64,000 nt of DNA, taken from assembly GCF_002906165.1 (NCBI RefSeq), contig NZ_PPCN01000007.1, positions 1 to 64,000 on the forward strand, given 5' to 3'. This DNA is from Roseibium marinum. GTDB taxonomy: Bacteria > Pseudomonadota > Alphaproteobacteria > Rhizobiales > Stappiaceae. Within the stretch, counting starts at the first letter, position 1; every line of letters begins with the position of its first letter. Made by a program: the position numbers and the translations under genes. The notes beneath the pieces were generated by a model. It was not told the DNA's origin, searched no databases, and saw nothing but the letters and a program-made list of their open reading frames with translations. Shown piece after piece: positions 1 through 8,946 of the stretch.

Positions 1-73
1 GATCGGTGGGGACAAGCTGATCGAGCGTCACCATCTCGAGAGCTGTCTGATCCGGGCCGGGTTTCTTCAACAT
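1..73 (-). CDS. IS1182-family transposase, N-terminal fragment (cut by window edge)
   Basis: Read on the minus strand from the ATG at 73, an open frame runs off the left edge without a stop and encodes 24 residues beginning MLKKPGPDQTALEM and continuing VTLDQLVPTD. This matches, from memory, the very start of IS1182-group (DDE) transposases, where a leader of this kind is followed by DHLLR and an acidic catalytic core. Only the N-terminus is present, so intactness cannot be judged. The stem-loops just upstream (90-115 and 131-152) may belong to the element's terminus. Family assignment rests on a short stretch and is moderate confidence. Confidence 0.6.
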   Translation of the reverse strand, partial: MLKKPGPDQTALEMVTLDQLVPTD

Positions 74-89
74 GAAACCAGTGAATCAA

Positions 90-115
90 AAACCCCCGGC
101 TAACGCCAGGGGTTT
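90..115. repeat. Stem-loop upstream of the partial transposase (possible IS end)
   Basis: AAACCCC (90-96) pairs with GGGGTTT (109-115), with an inner GGC/GCC pairing around a TAAC loop. It lies 17 bases upstream of the transposase start codon. It may be part of the IS terminal sequence or a transcription terminator shielding the transposase from outside transcription; the sequence alone does not decide. Confidence 0.45.
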
Positions 116-130
116 GTCAGCAGTCTGAAA

Positions 131-152
131 GGCCGGAACAAACGTTCCGGCC
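131..152. terminator. Perfect 9-bp stem-loop
   Basis: GGCCGGAAC (131-139) pairs with GTTCCGGCC (144-152) around an AAAC loop and is followed by TTTGTCGTT on the plus strand. It is a likely intrinsic terminator, though the U run is short and interrupted. It could equally be an IS boundary structure. Confidence 0.45.
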
Positions 153-452
153 TTTGTCGTTGCGCACTGGCGCAAATTCGAAACGTCGGACGTCAGGTGC
201 AATCGTGATGCCGCGCCTCGGCCTTTTCGATGACCGCCTCGCGCGGTTACACGACTTGGCCGGAACGCCAGCTCACGGACAATCCGCGCGCGCGGATCCA
301 ATTTCGTCGGCCGGCCTTTGATCACCACCTGTATATGAAATACAGGAAATCGAATTTAAACTGATTTGGTAATCCAGCAATTCAATCTTCGCGCCCGGTA
401 CTCTATTGTCTTTTTTTCCAATTCCAATAGCGCGTTACAAGTAGGAAATTTG
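153..452. other. Intergenic stretch, no gene seen
   Basis: About 300 bases separate the IS-like left end from the SH3-protein start. The 80-codon minus-strand frame covering part of it is Arg-rich, low in hydrophobic patterning and unlike any family I recognise. An AT-rich segment at about 335-450 is the likely promoter region for the gene at 453, but I do not see clear -35/-10 hexamers. Confidence 0.4.
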
Positions 453-1361
453 ATGAAACGTCTATCAGTCTTTGTCGCGTTGGCGATATTCCTGTTGCCA
501 GTTCCGCAAACCCTTGCTTCGCCGGATGTCGATTTTCCGCAGGAAGGCCAGTCATACGGCGGCAAGGTCCGAAGCGGTCCAGGCATGCAATACCAGCAGG
601 TCGGCAGCCTGTACGAAAACGATCGTATCCTCATCCTCAACGCGACAGGCGTTATGATGAATGGCTACGAATGGTTCCAGATCCGTTATCGCAACGGGCG
701 GACCGGCTATCAGTGGGGCGGGCTTATCTGCTCGCAAAAGCCCTATCAGACCATTTACCAGGTATGCGCGCCCCGGCAGCCCGCATCTAACAGGCAGGCA
801 ACGAACGCCGCCCCTGCGCAGCCGAATGCGCAGATGCAGGTCAACGGTTACAATGCCTCCCAGGTCTTCCATTCAGGCGGCAGCTTTTCGCAGGCTGGCG
901 GTGGCCAATGGGAAGAACTGAATGACCAGGGACGGGTCGCCTTCCGTTTTCAGGAGCAAAACAGAGACGAGTGGTCGGTTTATCTTTTCGATGCGTCCCG
1001 CAACGTTTCATTGCAGTTGGACCTTCATCGAAAGCAGGTCATGTACGGGATCGGTAATCAGGAAAAAACGCCCTTGTACGCCATTACAAATGCAATCGCT
1101 GACGTCGTTCCACAGGCGGACACGAACGTCATCCATGTTCAGTACACCTGTCCGGAGGGCCTTCCGCTTGATGTGACGTATTACAACGAAGGCGATGGAT
1201 ATCTTCTGTTCGGCTACGACAGTCCGGAAAAAGTCCGGCTTGATCAGGTCCCATCAGGTTCCGGGGCCCTTTACAGCAATGGTCGCTATAGCATCCATTC
1301 TAAAGGCGATTCCGTCGCGATAACGACACCCGGCGGAACAGACGTCTGCCATAAGCTGTAG
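453..1361 (+). CDS. Secreted SH3-domain protein of unknown role
   Basis: A 302-residue protein with a clear Sec signal peptide (MKRLSVFVALAIFLLPVPQTLA, cleavage before SPDV). A bacterial SH3-type domain follows at about residues 30-105 (GKVRSGPGMQYQQVGSL, then WFQIRYRNGRTGYQWGGLIC), a pattern typical of envelope proteins that bind cell-wall or surface ligands. The middle (about 110-140) is Ala/Pro/Gln-rich linker. The C-terminal 150 residues form a separate beta-rich domain I do not recognise, with two late Cys residues that could pair. The start at 453 is chosen over the upstream start of the longer frame because AGGAA lies just ahead and the signal peptide begins there. Function is not known. 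Confidence 0.75.
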   Translation: MKRLSVFVALAIFLLPVPQTLASPDVDFPQEGQSYGGKVRSGPGMQYQQVGSLYENDRILILNATGVMMNGYEWFQIRYRNGRTGYQWGGLICSQKPYQTIYQVCAPRQPASNRQATNAAPAQPNAQMQVNGYNASQVFHSGGSFSQAGGGQWEELNDQGRVAFRFQEQNRDEWSVYLFDASRNVSLQLDLHRKQVMYGIGNQEKTPLYAITNAIADVVPQADTNVIHVQYTCPEGLPLDVTYYNEGDGYLLFGYDSPEKVRLDQVPSGSGALYSNGRYSIHSKGDSVAITTPGGTDVCHKL

Positions 1362-1380
1362 GCCGCAGACAGGCCTCAAG

Positions 1381-1405
1381 ACGCCGCGGGAGCACTCCGC
1401 GGCGT
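1381..1405. terminator. GC-rich hairpin between convergent genes
   Basis: CGCCGCGG (1382-1389) pairs with CCGCGGCG (1397-1404) around a 7-base loop. It sits between the stop of the SH3-protein gene and the stop of hspQ on the opposite strand, so it can act as a bidirectional terminator. No long T run is present on either side. Confidence 0.6.
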
Positions 1406-1441
1406 TCACTCTGCGCGACGGGCTATCTCGCGCCGGGTTCT

Positions 1442-1765
1442 TTAATGGATCTCGACGCTGCGCGGCAGATACGAGCCATCGGTCTGTTCTTCAAAAATTT
1501 CTTCGACCTGAGGATGACGCACCGGTTCGCCGGTTATGTCCGGTTCCAGGTTCTGCTCGCTGACATAGGCGACATATTCCGTCTCCTCGTTTTCGGCGAG
1601 GAGGTGGTAGAAGGGCTGGTCACGAAGAGGGCGCACGTCTTCCGGGATAGCGTCCCACCATTCTTCCGTGTTGCTGAAAGTCGGGTCGACATCGAAAATC
1701 ACACCCCGGAAAGGGTAAATCCGGTGCCGGACGACCTGGCCAATTCTGAATTTTGCCGTTCGCAT
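1442..1765 (-). CDS. hspQ: Heat shock protein HspQ
   Basis: A 107-residue protein with the HspQ signature: FRIGQVVRHRIYPFRGVIFDVDP near the N-terminus, then WWDAIPEDVRPLRDQPFYHLLAE and YVAYVSEQNLEPD. HspQ is a small hemimethylated-DNA-binding / Lon-specificity factor in enterobacteria; in alphaproteobacteria it is usually annotated by homology only. The start at 1765 (MRTAKFRIG) is chosen over an in-frame ATG nine codons upstream because family members begin here. The gene stands alone and converges with the SH3-protein gene. Confidence 0.88.
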   Translation of the reverse strand: MRTAKFRIGQVVRHRIYPFRGVIFDVDPTFSNTEEWWDAIPEDVRPLRDQPFYHLLAENEETEYVAYVSEQNLEPDITGEPVRHPQVEEIFEEQTDGSYLPRSVEIH

Positions 1766-1867
1766 GGTTACTCGTCCGCCTACTGCATGCAATGCCGGGA
1801 TAGCGTGTCAACGACCCGCTTGCAAGCATTGCAACATTAAACTTTAAACACGGAGCCTTGAGATTTT

Positions 1868-2908
1868 CTAAAGACCGTAAACGGCGGCAAGCTCCGAATC
1901 CTTGGAAGCCACGAGTTTAGCCAGATCAACAATAACCTTTGCTTGCTTCCAGGTTGCATCGTCCTGCATTTTCCCGTCGATCATGACCGCTCCCGTGCCG
2001 TCCGGCATGGCCTCCAGTATCTTCGCGGCAAAGGCGACCTCGGCCGGATCGGGAGAGAAGACCTTCTTGGCGATTTCGATCTGCGTCGGATGCAGCGACC
2101 AGGCCCCGAGGCATCCCATCAGGAAGGCATTGCGGAACTGGCTCTCGCAGGCTTCCGGGTCGGAGAAATCCCCGAAGGGTCCGTAAAAGGGTTTTAATCC
2201 GCAGGACAGACAGGCATCGACCATCTTTCCGACAGTATAGTGCCAGAGATCCTGCTGATACGCTGTACGCGCGCCGGTTCCATCGGCATCCGACAGCACC
2301 GCGTAATCGGGATGCCCGCCGCCGACACGGGTGGTTTTCATGCCTCTCGAAGCGGCAAGGTCCGCTGGACCCAGGCTCATGCCGTGCATGCGTGGGCTTG
2401 CAGCGGCGATCTGTTCGACATTCTTCACTCCCTCAGCCGTCTCAAGGATCGCATGGATCATGATCGGCCGGGAAAGTCCCGCGCGGGCTTCCAGTTGTGC
2501 CAGCAACTGATCGAGATAATGAATGTCCCAGACACCTTCGACCTTGGGCAGCATGATGACATCGAGCTTGTCGCCGACGGCCGGGACGATTTCCAGGAGA
2601 TCGTCGAGAAACCAGGGACTGTTAAGGCAGTTCACCCGGGTCCAAAGACCGGTTTCGCCGAAATCATTGTCTTTGGCCATCTGAATAAAGCCGGCGCGTG
2701 CGTCGGTTTTGGCATCCGCGGGGATTGCGTCTTCAAGATTGCCGAGGATCACATCGACCTTGTGAATGAGGTCGGGTATTTTCGCACGCATTTTCTCCAT
2801 ATGCGGCGGTACGAAATGGATCATGCGTTCCAGGGAAACGGGCGGTTCCCGGAAAGGCGCCGGTGCTCCAATGGCGAGCGGTTTGTAAAACGCACCTGGG
2901 GTTTTCAT
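1868..2908 (-). CDS. HpcH/HpaI-family CoA-ester lyase (malyl-CoA lyase-like)
   Basis: A 346-residue TIM-barrel lyase of the citrate lyase beta / malyl-CoA lyase family. Visible signatures are [12 protein letters not shown] (acidic Mg-binding segment), [50 protein letters not shown] (catalytic Glu region), [17 protein letters not shown] and [17 protein letters not shown]. Enzymes of this type cleave malyl-CoA, methylmalyl-CoA or related (S)-CoA esters to glyoxylate plus acyl-CoA. The sequence differs from the canonical short Mcl1 of the ethylmalonyl-CoA pathway (longer N-terminus, [12 protein letters not shown]), so substrate is open. The start at 2908 has GGAGGA upstream; the longer frame does not. 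It stands alone, oriented with the acyltransferase gene upstream. Confidence 0.8.
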   Translation of the reverse strand: MKTPGAFYKPLAIGAPAPFREPPVSLERMIHFVPPHMEKMRAKIPDLIHKVDVILGNLEDAIPADAKTDARAGFIQMAKDNDFGETGLWTRVNCLNSPWFLDDLLEIVPAVGDKLDVIMLPKVEGVWDIHYLDQLLAQLEARAGLSRPIMIHAILETAEGVKNVEQIAAASPRMHGMSLGPADLAASRGMKTTRVGGGHPDYAVLSDADGTGARTAYQQDLWHYTVGKMVDACLSCGLKPFYGPFGDFSDPEACESQFRNAFLMGCLGAWSLHPTQIEIAKKVFSPDPAEVAFAAKILEAMPDGTGAVMIDGKMQDDATWKQAKVIVDLAKLVASKDSELAAVYGL

Positions 2909-2987
2909 GAATCCGAGATCCTCCGCTAAAGAAAAAAGATCTATAGCGCTTATGTTGCGCCGCAACTATGCGCCGAAAGGCGAAATC

Positions 2988-3983
2988 TCATTCAATTCCG
3001 GCATCCGGTCCGCTAATTTGGGAATTGACGACATTAGCGGCGGCGGCCCGCCGGGCCTGTTTCTGGGCGGACGTCTTGCCGGGTGGGGCCCATTTCTTGT
3101 GAATCCACATCCACTGTTCGGGATATTCCCGTATCCAGCTTTCAAAAATGGCATGAATTTGAGCCGTAACCGCTTCGATGTCCGCCTGACGGTCTTCCGT
3201 CACGGGAAAAGAAATGGCGCGACCTTCGATCCGGAAATTCACGCCTTTTTTGCGAATGACGCGGCCCAGAACGATCGGAACGTTACAGGACCTTGCCAGG
3301 GAGGCGGGTACCGGCGTGGCGTAAGCCATCCGGCCAAAAAACGGTACCTGAATTCCCCTCGTTTCGCGTAGATCCCCCATCATTGCGACGACACCGCCGT
3401 TTTTCAACGTGGTGAGGATTTTTCGCGCTGTCCGGTGTCCCTTGGACAGCAATCCGCCTTTGTAAAGATCCTGCCTGAGCGCGCGCAGCGCCTTGTCGGC
3501 CTTGGGATTGCGCAGCGCCTGATAAACGCCGGTGATCGCGATTCCTTTTTCGACCGCTGGCTGGACGAGGAGTTCCCAGTTACCGCTATGGAAGGACACA
3601 AACAGACAGGCGCGTTCCCCGTTGAGGACTTGCGTGGTGATCTCGTCGACATCCGCCTCGAACCGCTGCGGCTGACGGAGCAACCTGTCGATGTGAAAGG
3701 TTTCGGCGGTAACCCGCCCAAGGTTCTCCCACATTCCCCGGACGATGGCTTCGCGTTCCTCCGCGCTCAGGTCTGGCAGGGCTTCCTCGAGATGGCGCAG
3801 CGCCCTTTTGTGGCGCGGGTTAAAGGGCGCCAGCATGCGCCACAGGGTTCCCATCAGGTATGAGGCAACGTCAACCGGAATGAGGCGGAAGAGCCAGATC
3901 GCAACCTTCAAGGCGAGACCTTCCACCCGATTCTGAAATGCGGTCAGTTTCGGTGCGTTACGCTGTCTTTTCTTCCGAGACAT
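2988..3983 (-). CDS. LpxL/HtrB-type lysophospholipid (lipid A) acyltransferase
   Basis: A 331-residue membrane-associated acyltransferase. An amphipathic/hydrophobic N-terminal segment (about residues 22-50) precedes the catalytic HX4E motif FHSGNWE (H132, E137), followed by GVYQALRNPKAD, GGVVAMMGDLRE and VPFFGRMAYATPVPASLAR, the standard block order of the LpxL/LpxM family. These enzymes transfer secondary acyl chains onto Kdo-lipid A (or ornithine/phospholipid relatives) at the inner membrane. The C-terminal tail from about 295 is basic and low-complexity. The exact acyl chain and position cannot be read from sequence. Confidence 0.82.
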   Translation of the reverse strand: MSRKKRQRNAPKLTAFQNRVEGLALKVAIWLFRLIPVDVASYLMGTLWRMLAPFNPRHKRALRHLEEALPDLSAEEREAIVRGMWENLGRVTAETFHIDRLLRQPQRFEADVDEITTQVLNGERACLFVSFHSGNWELLVQPAVEKGIAITGVYQALRNPKADKALRALRQDLYKGGLLSKGHRTARKILTTLKNGGVVAMMGDLRETRGIQVPFFGRMAYATPVPASLARSCNVPIVLGRVIRKKGVNFRIEGRAISFPVTEDRQADIEAVTAQIHAIFESWIREYPEQWMWIHKKWAPPGKTSAQKQARRAAAANVVNSQISGPDAGIE

Positions 3984-4213
3984 CAGGAACAGGCGCTTTC
4001 ATCTTCTGTGCCATTCTTCGGCGAAAAGGCTTACTCCAACCATGTCCGCCGGAAAGCGCACTTGCGATGCGCCCGCAGACCTGATTGGAATGCGGATCGC
4101 TACGCCAATCCGCCGGCAAAGCGTCCCATAGCCAAGCAGGACGTAAGAAGCAAGCACCATAACGGACACCGAACCTCTCACACGAATTACCCTATCTTGT
4201 CTTGGGAAGTAGA

Positions 4214-5167
4214 ATGCAGAACGTCATCACACTGGCCTTGCCGTTTTTCGGATTGATCCTGTTGGGATTCGGAGCGGGAAAAATCCGCAATCTGCCCGAA
4301 GCTGGCCTGAGCTGGATGAATTTCTTCGTTGTCTACCTTGCCCTGCCTGCGCTGTTCTTCCGGCTGCTGTCCGAAACGCCGTTTGAGGAACTGGCCAACC
4401 TGTCCTTCGTCAGCGCGACGACGTTCACCACCTACATCGTCTTTGCCATTTCCTTCTGCATCGGTGTCGTGGCGACACGGGGAAGCATCGCCGAGTCCAC
4501 AATCCTGGGGATCGCGGGTGCCTATTCCAACGTCGGTTACATGGGCCCGGGCCTGACGCTCGCTGTCCTTGGAGAACAGGCGACAGTGCCAACCGCATTG
4601 ATCCTGGCGTTCGACAACGCCCTTATGTTCATTCTGGCTCCCTTGCTCATGGCGCTCGCGGGAACGGAGAACGAAACCTTTGTGGGCACGCTCAAGAAGA
4701 TCTTGTTCAGGATCTTTACGCATCCCTTCATTCTGGCAACCATTGCCGGTGTTCTTGCCGCCGCTCTGAAATTCCAGCCGCCAACCGCGATCGATACCAT
4801 GCTCAGATATCTCAGCAGCGCCGCCGCGCCCTGTGCGCTGTTCGCCATGGGTGTGAGCATAGCCCTTCGACCGGTCGGCCGCATTCCGCTCGAACTGCCG
4901 CTTGTCCTGTCCGTCAAGCTTGTCCTGCACCCGATCCTGGTATTCCTGCTGTTGACCTGGCTCGGCGGCTTCGATCCCAACTGGATCGCGACCGCCGTGC
5001 TCATGGCATGCCTGCCGCCGGCCACGAATGTCTTTATCATCGCGCAGCAATACGGAACCTATGTCCAGCGCGCCTCGAGTTTCGTTCTGTTCGGCACGGC
5101 GGTATCCATCGTCACGGTCACGGCGTTTATCTGGGCACTGACCAGCGGTTTCCTGCCGCTGCGTTGA
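4214..5167 (+). CDS. AEC-family (auxin efflux carrier-like) permease
   Basis: A 317-residue polytopic inner-membrane protein with about 10 hydrophobic segments in the AEC two-repeat arrangement: N-terminal LPFFGLILLGFGAGK, central AYSNVGYMGPGLTLAVLGEQA, C-terminal LMACLPPATNVFIIAQQYG. Family members export or exchange small organic acids (malate, malonate, auxin-like). The start is the ATG at 4214, preceded by GGGAAG; a TTG four codons earlier overlaps that ribosome site. The gene diverges from the acyltransferase gene across a 230-base gap in which I see no further gene. Substrate unknown. Confidence 0.85.
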   Translation: MQNVITLALPFFGLILLGFGAGKIRNLPEAGLSWMNFFVVYLALPALFFRLLSETPFEELANLSFVSATTFTTYIVFAISFCIGVVATRGSIAESTILGIAGAYSNVGYMGPGLTLAVLGEQATVPTALILAFDNALMFILAPLLMALAGTENETFVGTLKKILFRIFTHPFILATIAGVLAAALKFQPPTAIDTMLRYLSSAAAPCALFAMGVSIALRPVGRIPLELPLVLSVKLVLHPILVFLLLTWLGGFDPNWIATAVLMACLPPATNVFIIAQQYGTYVQRASSFVLFGTAVSIVTVTAFIWALTSGFLPLR

Positions 5168-5217
5168 CGGCTATGATCGGCAACCGTCCGGACAACCTAA
5201 TTTCAGGACCACCGCGC

Positions 5218-5634
5218 ATGACTTCCGATCCCGATGTTCAGTCCGTCCTGGACAGCTACCCCGAAGCCCTGAAAAAGGCTCTGCTGGATTTGCGGCGGCT
5301 GATCCGGGACATCGCGCGGCATAACGGTGAGATTGGTGAGCTTGAAGAAACCCTGAAATGGGGACAACCGAGCTTTCTGACCGCCAGACCAAAAACCGGA
5401 ACCACGATCCGCATCGACCGGGATACGTCGCAAAAGGGGGACTATGCACTTTATGTGAACTGCCAGTCCTCGCTTGTTTCGGAATGGCGCGCACTCTTCC
5501 CGCATCTTGTTTTCGGTGGAGACCGCAGCGTTCATTTCAGGCTCTCTGACCCGGTTCCAGAAAACGAATTGCGCCAGATGATCACGATGGCGCTCACCTA
5601 CCATTCCAGGAAACGCAAACCCGCGAAGGCATGA
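5218..5634 (+). CDS. DUF1801 (YdhG/YjdG-like) domain protein
   Basis: A 138-residue soluble protein with DUF1801 features: ALLDLRRLIRDIA helix, the ETLKWGQPSFLTARPKTGTTIRI strand-turn block, and YALYVNCQSSLVSEWRALFPHLVFGG. Structures of this family show a small alpha/beta fold without established biochemistry. The start at 5218 has CAGGA upstream at good spacing; the in-frame ATG at 5173 is possible. It begins 50 bases after the AEC permease gene and may be cotranscribed with it, and it converges with the UbiH-family gene. Confidence 0.75.
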   Translation: MTSDPDVQSVLDSYPEALKKALLDLRRLIRDIARHNGEIGELEETLKWGQPSFLTARPKTGTTIRIDRDTSQKGDYALYVNCQSSLVSEWRALFPHLVFGGDRSVHFRLSDPVPENELRQMITMALTYHSRKRKPAKA

Positions 5635-5656
5635 TGTTGCCGGTCGACCAGCGGAT

Positions 5657-6859
5657 TTACCTGTTGAGGGTGAACCCGCTGCCCGGCGCCATGCCTTCGC
5701 GCATCAGCAGTCTGCGGAAGGGGCCGACCTTTCCGGCCAGATACATGCCGGCGCCGCGTGCAAGCTGCACAGGCAGGAAGCCGGTAAGGAGCGACCGGTT
5801 CAACAGATCCACCGCCTGTGTTCTGGAGCGGACATCGTTCTTCCGATTTGCCTCATAGGTTTTCAGCACTTCATGGCCGCCGATATCCTGCTGTCGCAGG
5901 GCGGCCTTCGAAAGCACATTGTCCAGATCGGCTATATCGCGGAGCGACAGGTTCAGTCCCTGAGCGCCGATCGGCGGAAAGACGTGGGCGGTTTCGCCGA
6001 TGAGCGCCACCCGGCCGGCAATCAGCCGCGTTGCCGAGAGGCCCGACAGCGGAAAACTCTGCACTTTCGAGGCAAGTTTGAAACTGCCCAGAATGGAATG
6101 GGCGCGCCGCTCCAGTTCCCTTTCGAGAAGGGGGTCCTTCATTTCCATCAGGCGCGTAGCGCCTTCAACGCTTTCAACGCAAACCAGGGAGGATTGCCGG
6201 CCGGGCAGGGGAACGAGCGTGAAGGGACCGCTTGGCGTGTGGAACTCGGTGGAAATATTGTGATGAGGCAGACCATGCTCCAGATTGACCACAAGGGCTG
6301 CCTGGGGATAGGACCAGTGCCTGACCTCTATGCACGCCGCTTCGCGAACAAGCGAATTGCGGCCGTCAGCCGCAACGACGAGGCGCGCTTCAATGGTTTC
6401 GCCAGCCGCGGCATGCAGGACAGCGCTTTCCGGGTGAAAGTCCACTTTTGCCACGGTGCCATCGACAAGAGTGAGGTTCTTCGCCGATCCGCAAAAATCT
6501 TCAAGAACAGCATTAAGATTACTGTTCAAGATATTGAAACCAAACTCTTCGAGGTCAAGTTCAGCACTGTCGAAAACCACTTCCGGAGCCCGGATCAGAC
6601 GGCCGGTATCGTCAATCATCCGCATTTTGCGGAGCTGTGCGGCGTTTTCCTTTATTTGCGGCCAGACGCCGATTTCCTCAAGCAGCGAGATGGATTTCTG
6701 CCACAACGCCGTTGTCCGGCCATCCTGACCGGAACCGGCCGATGCCACCAGAACCGTGGAAAACCCGCTTTTGGCAAAGCTCAGGGCGGCGATGCGGCCC
6801 GAAGGGCCACCCCCCACCACGGCAATATCGTACACTTTCGTCTGTTTTGTCTTTGGCAT
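5657..6859 (-). CDS. UbiH/UbiF/COQ6-family FAD-dependent ring hydroxylase
   Basis: A 400-residue class A flavoprotein monooxygenase. The N-terminal FAD-binding Rossmann motif is VVGGGPSGRIAALSFAKSG, the middle DG motif is LVVAADGRNSLVREAA, and the C-terminal FAD-ribityl motif is ALIGETAHVFPPIGAQGLNLSLRDIADL. This family hydroxylates the benzoquinone ring in ubiquinone synthesis, and many alphaproteobacteria carry one multi-position UbiL/UbiM-like enzyme. Family is certain, ring position is not. The gene is monocistronic here, converging with the DUF1801 gene and diverging from the DUF2182 gene. Confidence 0.85.
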   Translation of the reverse strand: MPKTKQTKVYDIAVVGGGPSGRIAALSFAKSGFSTVLVASAGSGQDGRTTALWQKSISLLEEIGVWPQIKENAAQLRKMRMIDDTGRLIRAPEVVFDSAELDLEEFGFNILNSNLNAVLEDFCGSAKNLTLVDGTVAKVDFHPESAVLHAAAGETIEARLVVAADGRNSLVREAACIEVRHWSYPQAALVVNLEHGLPHHNISTEFHTPSGPFTLVPLPGRQSSLVCVESVEGATRLMEMKDPLLERELERRAHSILGSFKLASKVQSFPLSGLSATRLIAGRVALIGETAHVFPPIGAQGLNLSLRDIADLDNVLSKAALRQQDIGGHEVLKTYEANRKNDVRSRTQAVDLLNRSLLTGFLPVQLARGAGMYLAGKVGPFRRLLMREGMAPGSGFTLNR

Positions 6860-7066
6860 GGTTCCAACCGGATCAACGCGTCAATCTGCAAGTGATTGTC
6901 TTTTTGCGGCGCATTTGCAACGGGACCAAAGCACGCAGCCGCATTTGCAGGCCCGTGCCCTGGTATGTGGGGCACCCGGACATGATGACCAATATCAATT
7001 CCTTTACGGGCCAATACGGCTACTCGATTGACAGGATCAATCCGGCGAAGCGAAACTCTTTTCGAT

Positions 7067-7999
7067 ATGACCCATGTTTCCAGCCCGCAAAACAACGACA
7101 GTAGTGCACGCAGGGATGCCGGCGGCCGCGCATGGCCGCTGGTTCTGGCGTTTGTCACTGTCTTGTCCATCAGTGGATGGGCTTACCTGATCGCGATGAT
7201 TGCCGACATGGTCCCGGTCATGGACATGAGCGAGGCCGGTCCGGGCATGGGCGTTCTCAACCGGTTCAATCTTTTCAGGGACCTGTCGGCGGAAGCCCGC
7301 GCGGCTCTCGCAGTCCTCTGTCTTCCCGCCGGCGCGACATTCGGCATGCCGGGAACGGAGATGACCCTTGCGGGTCTCGGCAAGATATTCCTGATGTGGG
7401 CCATGATGGCCATGGCAATGATGCTGCCGACGGCGGTGCCCATGTTGCGATCCTATTCGGCCCGCATGTCCGCTCATGGCGGCAGCGGCCTCGCGTCGGC
7501 CCTGCCTGTTGTGTCGGCAACGTTGGGCTATCTGTCTGTCTGGCTTGCCTATGCGCTTGTGGCAACGCTCGCTCAGTGGCTGCTTTTTTCATTTGGCGCC
7601 ATGTCCGCGATGATGGCCCCGGTGAGCCTGGCGTTGACGACGTCGGTTCTTTTTGTTGCAGGCCTTTACCAGTTCACTCCAGCCAAACAGGCCTGCCTGC
7701 GCCGTTGCTGGTATCCCCACTGGGTTGGCGGTACCGGGCAGGATCTCGGAACGCTGCTCTCCGGCTTCAGGGAAGGCGTGATCCAGGGCCGGGCATGCCT
7801 TGGCTGCTGCTGGGCCGTGATGACGGTGATGTTCGCCGTCGGTCTGATGAATATCGTCTGGATCGCCTTGCTTGGCGGCGTCATGGCGCTGGAAAAAACC
7901 TTTCCCAGCCGGATCTTTCCAGCGGCAATCGGTGTTGTCCTGATTCTTTGGGCAGGATTTCTGGCGGCTACCGTGCTGCTGGCCTCAGCCCCTGCCTGA
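7067..7999 (+). CDS. DUF2182 predicted metal-binding integral membrane protein
   Basis: A 310-residue protein with about six membrane spans. The family signatures are visible: a Met-rich span (MWAMMAMAMMLPTAVPML), YQFTPAKQACLRRCW, and CLGCCWAVMTVMFAVGLMN. The Met- and Cys-rich membrane segments are why the family is predicted to bind metal (often linked to copper handling), but the function is untested to my knowledge. The start at 7067 gives a cytosolic N-terminus of about 25 residues; its ribosome site is weak, so the exact start is uncertain. Confidence 0.78.
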   Translation: MTHVSSPQNNDSSARRDAGGRAWPLVLAFVTVLSISGWAYLIAMIADMVPVMDMSEAGPGMGVLNRFNLFRDLSAEARAALAVLCLPAGATFGMPGTEMTLAGLGKIFLMWAMMAMAMMLPTAVPMLRSYSARMSAHGGSGLASALPVVSATLGYLSVWLAYALVATLAQWLLFSFGAMSAMMAPVSLALTTSVLFVAGLYQFTPAKQACLRRCWYPHWVGGTGQDLGTLLSGFREGVIQGRACLGCCWAVMTVMFAVGLMNIVWIALLGGVMALEKTFPSRIFPAAIGVVLILWAGFLAATVLLASAPA

Positions 8000-8194
8000 C
8001 CGCCGTCCGAGAAGTTTTTGCCCGCGTTTCCCTCTGAATAGGGAGCAGGACTGTTTTTTCGGTTCACACTGTCATACGATTGCAATAAATGATTGTCCCG
8101 GCACCTGTGAATTCGCTGGGCGGGGAAATGAATCAATCGATCCGGGCGCTGTTGAAAGCTGAACCGCGTCCTGGCTTATAAATAGGGAAACCCC

Positions 8195-8911
8195 GTGACA
8201 GATATTACGCCAGGCAAAGAGGCGCCGGAGCCTGTCCTGTTCCTGATCCATATCCTGACTGCTTCCGGCGCGCCGATCGCCCTGGTTGCTCTGCTCGCGG
8301 GAGCACAGGGGCGGTGGTGGGAAATGTTCGCCTGGCTTGGTCTGGCTTTTTTCGTCGACGGGATAGATGGTCCGCTCGCCAGGCGGTACAATATCGCCGA
8401 ACGTCTGCCCCGCTGGTCGGGAGCGTCTCTCGATTTTGTCATCGATTACGCAACCTATGTGTTCCTGCCGGCCTTCGCGTTGTCCTGGAGCCTGATGCTG
8501 TCTCAGCCCTGGAACTGGATTTGCGGCGGGCTCGTCGTCTTTACAGGCGCTCTTTATTTTGCCGACAACGGCATGAAAACGCCGGACGGATCCTTCAAGG
8601 GCTTTCCGGCGGGCTGGAATATGGCCGTATTCGGTCTGATGGTACTGTCGCCCTCCGAAGGCTTCACGATCGCCTTCGTGCTTCTGTGCTGCGCCTTGAC
8701 CTTCGCGCCCGTCCGTTTCGTTCATCCGGTCCGCGTTCGCCGCTGGCGGATGGTAACCCTTCCGGTCACCTTGCTCTGGATGGGCCTTGCCGCCTTCGCA
8801 ATACTGAACGAAATGTCACTAAACGGTCTTTCCGCGCTGATATTCACGGCCGCTAGCCTGTATTTGTTCTCGGTTTCCGCTGTACAGCAGCTGCTCGACC
8901 GGGTTGACTGA
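8195..8911 (+). CDS. pcs: Phosphatidylcholine synthase
   Basis: A 238-residue CDP-alcohol phosphatidyltransferase with about eight membrane spans. The catalytic motif is the Pcs form: FVDGIDGPLARRYN followed by GASLDFVIDYATYVFLP, with the paired Asp residues that hold the metal ions. FADNGMKTPDGSFKGFPAGWN is also characteristic of Pcs. The enzyme condenses CDP-diacylglycerol with free choline to phosphatidylcholine, a pathway typical of host-associated and marine alphaproteobacteria. The start is the GTG at 8195 with AGGGA upstream. Confidence 0.92.
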   Translation: MTDITPGKEAPEPVLFLIHILTASGAPIALVALLAGAQGRWWEMFAWLGLAFFVDGIDGPLARRYNIAERLPRWSGASLDFVIDYATYVFLPAFALSWSLMLSQPWNWICGGLVVFTGALYFADNGMKTPDGSFKGFPAGWNMAVFGLMVLSPSEGFTIAFVLLCCALTFAPVRFVHPVRVRRWRMVTLPVTLLWMGLAAFAILNEMSLNGLSALIFTAASLYLFSVSAVQQLLDRVD

Positions 8912-8946
8912 TTTTCTGCTGACCTGTCACATCATCAGAGGTAGCC

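Noticed and set aside
86..328. 80-codon minus-strand frame near the left end
   Set aside because: No ribosome site, no family resemblance, and it overlaps the stem-loops of the IS-like end.
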